Shown here: one piece after another, positions 60,045-64,000 of the stretch
Layout of the letters: each line of letters begins with the position of its first letter
Numbering within the stretch: the stretch's first letter is position 1
NCBI RefSeq assembly: GCF_014384795.1
Contig: NZ_JACRSR010000004.1
Coordinates: 114,276 to 178,275 of the forward strand
Length of the DNA: 64,000 nt
Reading direction: 5' to 3'
Source: Gehongia tenuis
GTDB taxonomy: Bacteria; Bacillota; Clostridia; Christensenellales; NSJ-53
Notes under the pieces: model-generated
What the model was told of the DNA's origin: nothing
Seen by the model: the letters and a program-made list of their open reading frames with translations, nothing else
Databases searched by the model: none
Translations under genes and position numbers: made by a program

Positions 60045-61316
60045 TTAATCGGGCCGGATCACATCCACGCCCATGTAGGGACGAAGGGCTTCGGGCACGG
60101 CGATGGTGCCGTCGGCCTGCTGATAGTTCTCCAGAATGGCGGCCACGGTGCGGCCGGCGGCAAGGCCCGATCCGTTGAGGGTATGGACCAGTTCGGGCTT
60201 CGCCTTGGGCGCACTGCGGAAGCGAATCTGGGCCCTGCGGGCCTGATAGTCTTCGAAGTTGCTGCAGGAGGAAATCTCCACGTAGCGGTTGTAGCTGGGC
60301 ATCCAGACCTCAAGATCGTAAGTTTTGGCCGACGAAAAGGTCAGGTCTCCCGTGCACAGCACCACCACCCGATAGGGCAGGCCCAAAAGCTGGAGCATGC
60401 GCTCCGCGTCGCCCACCAGCTCTTCCAGCTGGTCATAGGATTCCTCGGGCTTGCAGAAGCGGACCATCTCTACCTTATTAAACTGGTGCTGACGAATATA
60501 GCCGCGGGTATCCCGTCCGGCGCTGCCGGCCTCCGAACGGAAACAGGCGCTGTAGGCACAGTGCTTGATGGGCAGCCGGTCCCCCTCCAATATTTCCTCC
60601 CGGTACATGTTGGTCACAGGCACCTCGGCGGTGGGAATAAGGAAATACTCGCTGTTCATCACTTTGAAAGCATCCTCCTCAAATTTGGGGAGCTGGCCCG
60701 TGCCCTGCATACTGCGGCGGTGCACCATGAAGGGCGGGAATACCTCCGTGTAACCATGGCTGGTGTGTTCATTGAGAAAGAAGTTGACCACCGAGCGCTC
60801 CAGCCGGGCGCCCATGCCTTTGAGGAAGGTGAAGCGGGTGCCCGACACCTTGGCGCCCCGCTGGAAATCCATGATATCCAGCGCCTCCGCCAGATCCCAA
60901 TGGGGCTTGGGCTCAAAATCAAAGGTCGTGGGTTCGCCCCAGCGGCGCACCTCCACATTGTCCGCATCGGATGCACCCTCGGGTACGCTGGGATGGGGAA
61001 TGTTGGGGGTGGAGAGCAAAAACAGTTCCATCTGTCCTTCCACATCCCGCACCTCATTGTCCAGGGCTTTGATGGCCTCACCCAGCTTCCTGGAAGCTTC
61101 CAGCTGTTCGGTGGCATCCTCATGGTTGCGCTTCAGCTGGGCAACCTGGGAGGAGAGCTGATTGCGCTGCCCCTTGAGCTGCTCAACCTGGCCGATCAGC
61201 GCACGGCGCCGCTCGTCCAGTTCCAGCAATGTATCGACATGGATGGAGGAATGACGCTTTGCCAAAGCCTCCTCCAATTCTTTAGGATTCTCTCGAATAC
61301 GCTTGATGTCCAACAT
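60045..61316 (-). CDS. serS: Seryl-tRNA synthetase
   Basis: The 423-residue class II synthetase has the N-terminal coiled-coil arm (about 28-105) that grips the long variable arm of tRNA-Ser. Motif 2 ([16 protein letters not shown]) and motif 3 ([17 protein letters not shown]) are intact. ATG 61316 follows GAGAGGAG; an upstream ATG at 61340 lies before it. A T-box leader precedes the gene, so expression should rise when tRNA-Ser is uncharged. glnS follows without an obvious terminator. Confidence 0.96.
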   Translation of the reverse strand: MLDIKRIRENPKELEEALAKRHSSIHVDTLLELDERRRALIGQVEQLKGQRNQLSSQVAQLKRNHEDATEQLEASRKLGEAIKALDNEVRDVEGQMELFLLSTPNIPHPSVPEGASDADNVEVRRWGEPTTFDFEPKPHWDLAEALDIMDFQRGAKVSGTRFTFLKGMGARLERSVVNFFLNEHTSHGYTEVFPPFMVHRRSMQGTGQLPKFEEDAFKVMNSEYFLIPTAEVPVTNMYREEILEGDRLPIKHCAYSACFRSEAGSAGRDTRGYIRQHQFNKVEMVRFCKPEESYDQLEELVGDAERMLQLLGLPYRVVVLCTGDLTFSSAKTYDLEVWMPSYNRYVEISSCSNFEDYQARRAQIRFRSAPKAKPELVHTLNGSGLAAGRTVAAILENYQQADGTIAVPEALRPYMGVDVIRPD

Positions 61317-61348
61317 AGTTTTCTGCTCCTCTCCAATCATTGGCTAAT

Positions 61349-61559
61349 AAAAAAAGTCGTCCCACAAAATTGGGACGGCTTAAACCGCGGTACCACCCAG
61401 CTTGACCCAACAGGTCCAACTCTACACGATAACGGATGAACCGGCGATGGTCTTCCCACCGCAGCCTTCGGGACGGAATTTCACGGGCCCTGTCGATGGC
61501 TTGCACCGGCCGCCAACTCTCTTGAGACGAGCTTCGCCATACTTTCCCTGCATTGCTTT
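61349..61559 (-). promoter_or_regulatory. T-box riboswitch upstream of serS
   Basis: The minus strand contains the hallmark GGGTGGTACCGCG (61398-61386), which binds the tRNA CCA end. A terminator hairpin CCGTCCCA/TGGGACG(A) with a run of seven T (about 61380-61349) follows. Upstream, the AGTA and AGAGAG elements of stem I are visible. A UCC serine codon (61477-61475) lies on the 3' side of stem I where the specifier is expected; I rate that assignment as likely, not certain. Confidence 0.9.
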
Positions 61560-61565
61560 GGTTCT

Positions 61566-61593
61566 ATTGTAACCCGTTTTTCGCCATTGTCAA
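61566..61593 (-). promoter_or_regulatory. Promoter of the serS T-box transcript
   Basis: On the minus strand TTGACA (61593-61588) and TACAAT (61571-61566) are spaced by 16 bases, just upstream of the T-box. Confidence 0.75.
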
Positions 61594-61672
61594 AAGAAAT
61601 TTTCCGGAAAAGCCGGAAAAAGAATAAAACCGCAAAGCGGGGCCATAATTTATGCCAAAAGGAGGCGAGGGA

Positions 61673-61846
61673 ATGCGGGATATTCGAATCACCGGCCACG
61701 AGCTGATGACCCTGAAGGAGGCGGACTACAAGTCCATGCTTTCGGTGGCATGCCTGATGGAGCTGCTGGTGGAAAAAGGGATCCTATCGGAGGATGAAAT
61801 TGCGGCGAAAGCCAGAGAAATCAGTACTTTTGCCTTTAGTTCCTAG
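61673..61846 (+). CDS. 57-residue conserved-looking small protein
   Basis: The frame encodes a helical 57-residue protein (MRDIRITGHELMTLKEADYK, then a leucine-rich helix and ILSEDEIAAKAREIS). The ATG has AAAAGGAGG at ideal spacing, and codon choice resembles the neighbours. No domain is recognised. It sits divergently from the serS T-box promoter and upstream of asd, which has its own promoter. Confidence 0.65.
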   Translation: MRDIRITGHELMTLKEADYKSMLSVACLMELLVEKGILSEDEIAAKAREISTFAFSS

Positions 61847-61873
61847 AAAAATCGGGGGAGGAGCCGCTTCAAA

Positions 61874-61903
61874 TTGACAAAAGCTTTCCTTTGGCGCTAT
61901 AAT
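61874..61903 (+). promoter_or_regulatory. Sigma-A promoter of asd
   Basis: TTGACA (61874-61879) and TATAAT (61898-61903) are spaced by 18 bases, 41 bases before the start codon. Confidence 0.85.
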
Positions 61904-61943
61904 CAACAAAACTCTTAATAAATGCGAAGGGAAAGGTATCATC

Positions 61944-63020
61944 ATGAAAAGATGGAATGTTGGCATTGTAGGCGCTACCGGCATGGTCGGTCAGCGCTTC
62001 GTGACCCTGTTGGCGGATCACCCCTGGTTTGAACTGACGTCCTTGGCGGCCAGCGCCCGCTCGGCCGGCAAGACTTACACTGAGGCTGTGGGCACCCGCT
62101 GGGCCATGACGACCCCCATTCCGGAGAAGATCGCTTCCATGGTGGTCCTGAACGCTTCTGAGATCGACCGCGTGTGCGAGAACGTGGATTTTGTTTTCTG
62201 CGCCGTGGATATGAAAAAGGAAGAGATCCGTGCCTTGGAGGAAGCTTATGCACGCCATGAGGTTCCGGTGGTTTCCAACAACTCGGCCCACCGTCATACC
62301 CCCGACGTGCCCATGCTCATGCCAGAGCTGAACGATGAACACATGCGGGTCATTGAAGCCCAGCGGAAGCGCCTTGGCACCAAGAAGGGATTCATCGCGG
62401 TCAAGCCCAACTGCTCGATTCAGTCCTATGTGCCCGCCCTTCATCCCTTGATGAAGTTTGGTATTGAGAAGATCGCGGTTTCCACTTATCAGGCCATTTC
62501 CGGTGCCGGCAAGACCTTTGAGACCATGCCGGAGATCGTGGATAATGTGATTCCTTTCATCGGCGGCGAGGAGGAAAAGAGCGAACAGGAGCCCCTCAAG
62601 ATCTGGGGTACTCTGGAGGGAGACCGAATCGTTCCGGCCTTATCGCCGGTCATTTCCGCCCATTGTGTACGGGTGCCGGTGAGCGACGGCCATTTGGCCA
62701 CCGTCAATGTGAAGTTTACCCGAAAGCCCACCCGGGAGGAAATGCTGGAGGCTTGGGCCAGCTATGAGGGCCTTCCTCAGAAGCTGAACCTGCCTCACGC
62801 CCCGAAGCCCTTCATGAAATACATGGAGGAGGACAATCGGCCCCAGACCGGCCTTGACCGCGATTTTGAAGGCGGTATGGGCATCACCATTGGCCGGCTG
62901 CGGGAGGATAATCTCTTTGATTATAAGTTTGTCTGTCTTTCCCACAACACTTTGAGGGGAGCGGCCGGCGGCGCGGTGCTTACCGCGGAGATGCTGGCAG
63001 CCAAGGGATGGATGGATTAG
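61944..63020 (+). CDS. asd: Aspartate-semialdehyde dehydrogenase
   Basis: The 358-residue enzyme reduces aspartyl phosphate to aspartate semialdehyde in the lysine, threonine, methionine and diaminopimelate pathway. It has the cofactor motif VGIVGATGMVGQRFV, the catalytic cysteine in AVKPNCSIQ, and ISGAGKTFETMPEI. The sequence is of the archaeal/clostridial asd branch rather than the E. coli type. It has its own near-consensus promoter and a strong terminator. Confidence 0.94.
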   Translation: MKRWNVGIVGATGMVGQRFVTLLADHPWFELTSLAASARSAGKTYTEAVGTRWAMTTPIPEKIASMVVLNASEIDRVCENVDFVFCAVDMKKEEIRALEEAYARHEVPVVSNNSAHRHTPDVPMLMPELNDEHMRVIEAQRKRLGTKKGFIAVKPNCSIQSYVPALHPLMKFGIEKIAVSTYQAISGAGKTFETMPEIVDNVIPFIGGEEEKSEQEPLKIWGTLEGDRIVPALSPVISAHCVRVPVSDGHLATVNVKFTRKPTREEMLEAWASYEGLPQKLNLPHAPKPFMKYMEEDNRPQTGLDRDFEGGMGITIGRLREDNLFDYKFVCLSHNTLRGAAGGAVLTAEMLAAKGWMD

Positions 63021-63032
63021 GCTGAAAAATGT

Positions 63033-63060
63033 AAGCGGAGCAGAAATGCTCCGCTTTTTT
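63033..63060 (+). terminator. Terminator of asd
   Basis: AAGCGGAGCA-GAAA-TGCTCCGCTT followed by TTTT. Confidence 0.9.
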
Positions 63061-63540
63061 ACGTAAGCGGGGAAAAAGATTGTCAAAAAATCCGCGAATA
63101 TGGAAACCAATAAATCCATAATATGAATTAATTATTAAAAATATATTACGAAATCATTTATAAAATGTGGTTTTTATGTTTCGATTTGGGGAGAAAATCC
63201 CTTGTCCTCGGACGGATCGGGGACAGGCCCCCTTAAATTGTTAAAGTCCCATGAACAAACGCGATGGGTATGCATCCAAAAAAGTGAAATATTATCGCGG
63301 CTCCCGCGTACTATGATTATGAAGGTCGTCCACGAAAGGGTGCTGTTTGTTCAGAAAATGTACGCGGTATAGGGTAACAATATTATGTAAACCATATTGA
63401 TTTTGACGTTCCTATATGCTATGATATGAATAAATATGTTCCCTATCTGTCAAATTACGATCTGTTTCAGGTCTTTTTTTGATGCTTGAGATGTGTTTTT
63501 CCGCATGAAATGGCCTTATGAGTCATTTTCATATATTAGA
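63061..63540. other. Gene-free stretch with AT-rich block and inverted repeats
   Basis: No credible gene is present. Bases 63100-63180 are very AT-rich. TGAACAAAC (63252-63260) and GTTTGTTCA (63345-63353) are a perfect 9-bp inverted repeat, and the left arm also lies in a local CCCAT/ATGGG hairpin (63248-63268). A weak promoter-like TTGACG (63403-63408) precedes an intrinsic-terminator-like hairpin. Confidence 0.5.
63459..63480 (+). terminator. Terminator-like hairpin in the leader region before the ABC permease
   Basis: GATCTG-TTT-CAGGTC (6 bp with one G-T pair) is followed by seven T. It lies downstream of a weak promoter and upstream of the large structured RNA, so it may be an attenuator or end a short RNA. 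Confidence 0.6.
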
Positions 63541-63553
63541 GAAGGAGGGGTAC

Positions 63554-63895
63554 ATGAATGAAAGGACGCTTCAGGCGACGCTTGTGTCCGGCCTTTGGGG
63601 CGGGCATAATGCTAGCGGCCAGCCGCGCACCCAATACCATAGAAATGCGGTAGCGGGGCCTAAGGCTGAAAGGTGTAGGACGTTCAACCTGGCGGGATGC
63701 CAAGGACGGACAAGACCGTAGGAGAAGCGGTCAAGCGCACTGGGATTTCCCAAATGGTGAGGAGGGAGATCCAAATTAGGCAAGGGCCTTGGTCCGTGAG
63801 GTTTCGCGGACTTCAGCTAGACGGGCTGCCAATGGTTGGCTTCAACGATTGAACGCCGTCTGAAACGTTACACAGGTTGCCGGAGAGCAACAGGA
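63554..63895 (+). ncRNA. Large structured RNA candidate upstream of an ABC permease
   Basis: About 340 bases contain many clean local helices: GCGG-CCAG-CCGC (63615 region), GACCG/CGGTC (63714/63728), TGGG/CCCA (63741/63749), an 8-bp GTCCGTGA/TCGCGGAC (63792/63804), a three-way junction AGACGG/CCGTCT (63819/63856) holding GCCAA/TTGGC and TTCAA/TTGAA, and GTTGC/GCAAC (63876/63887). The purine-rich, stop-filled sequence does not read as protein. I cannot assign the class with certainty; the raiA RNA family is one to test. Confidence 0.6.
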
Positions 63896-63920
63896 AGAGT
63901 TTTTGAACGGAGGGCAAAAC

Positions 63921-64000
63921 ATGGGACATTATTTTAGGTACCTGGGACAAAAAACCATCTGGTATCTGATAACGTTGGTCATCGCAGTGGCATTGAACTT
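63921..64000 (+). CDS. ABC transporter permease (peptide/oligosaccharide type), 5' end only
   Basis: Only the first 26 codons are in the window: MGHYFRYLGQKTIWYLITLV and a continuing hydrophobic helix. This short basic start followed by a membrane segment is typical of DppB/OppB-type permeases. GGAGGG lies 6 bases before the ATG. The preceding 900 bases appear to be its leader and regulatory region. The assignment rests on the N-terminus only. Confidence 0.6.
   Translation, partial: MGHYFRYLGQKTIWYLITLVIAVALN

Noticed and set aside
58622..60178. A 518-codon open frame on the plus strand
   Set aside because: It lies antisense to glnS, has no ribosome site or recognisable domain, and reflects the GC-rich codon pattern of the real gene.
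59844..61439. A 531-codon plus-strand frame across serS
   Set aside because: It is antisense to serS and the T-box, both strongly supported, and has no protein-family similarity.
63554..63721. A 55-codon frame beginning after AAGGAGGGG
   Set aside because: The peptide is low in hydrophobic structure and rich in Arg/Gly/Thr, and the same bases form stable RNA helices. A leader peptide cannot be fully excluded, but a structured RNA explains the region better.
1..64000. CRISPR arrays, insertion sequences, prophage genes or integration sites
   Set aside because: No regularly spaced repeats, transposase or integrase motifs, or direct-repeat-flanked tRNA ends were found on either strand.

Overview
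The window reads as a chromosomal segment of a moderately GC-rich Clostridia-type Firmicute. The evidence is strong AGGAGG ribosome sites, many TTG and GTG starts, near-consensus sigma-A promoters, a T-box leader before serS, and Firmicute families (RlmH, BioY, DnaD-like and DnaC-like primosome proteins, PFL/UPF0210, UPF0340, NusG-II, Gx). No phage gene, transposase, CRISPR array or plasmid function is visible. The genus cannot be fixed from the sequence.

Layout. 0-5.6 kb: end of parA, ogt, a short alanyl-tRNA synthetase, a ROK sugar kinase and an M24-like protein. 5.6-11.5 kb (minus strand): glycosyltransferase, citramalate synthase, signal peptidase, DUF951, MscS channel and M20 peptidase. 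11.6-20.9 kb: RadC, DUF218, a DnaC-like/DnaD-like pair, M1 peptidase, BioY with a candidate BirA operator, an M23/LysM/G5 wall hydrolase, CorA and a zinc ribbon. 21-26 kb: a tight run murA, apbE, NusG-II, Gx, CPBP protease, rlmH, tadA. 26-32 kb: SH3 lipoprotein, two-subunit fumarase with an aminotransferase, and a minus-strand ATC hydrolase-UPF0340-ACT-PFL operon.

32.1-45.2 kb holds the most striking system: a single co-directional operon under a near-consensus Fur box. It encodes a 2430-residue dimodular NRPS (C-A-T-C-A-T-R), a seven-TM PAS sensor histidine kinase, a REC-HD-GYP response regulator, an acyl-AMP ligase, a dedicated acyl carrier protein and an Sfp-type phosphopantetheinyl transferase. 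The logic predicts an N-acylated dipeptide aldehyde (or its reduced or cyclised product), made under iron limitation, with a sensory system and a c-di-GMP phosphodiesterase built into the biosynthetic operon.

45.3-56.9 kb is carbon and nitrogen catabolism: a sugar epimerase/oxidoreductase pair, an M20 amidohydrolase divergent from a cysteine desulfidase/serine dehydratase-like gene with an IclR regulator, and a DeoR-controlled polyol or sugar operon (two zinc dehydrogenases, class II aldolase, PfkB kinase, aldo/keto reductase). 57-64 kb: an orphan pyruvate-kinase C-domain protein behind a structured leader, two tRNA-Ser genes, a 54-residue cysteine-rich protein, glnS, serS with its T-box, a 57-residue small protein and asd. 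A 900-base stretch follows with an apparent large structured RNA just before an ABC permease cut by the window end.
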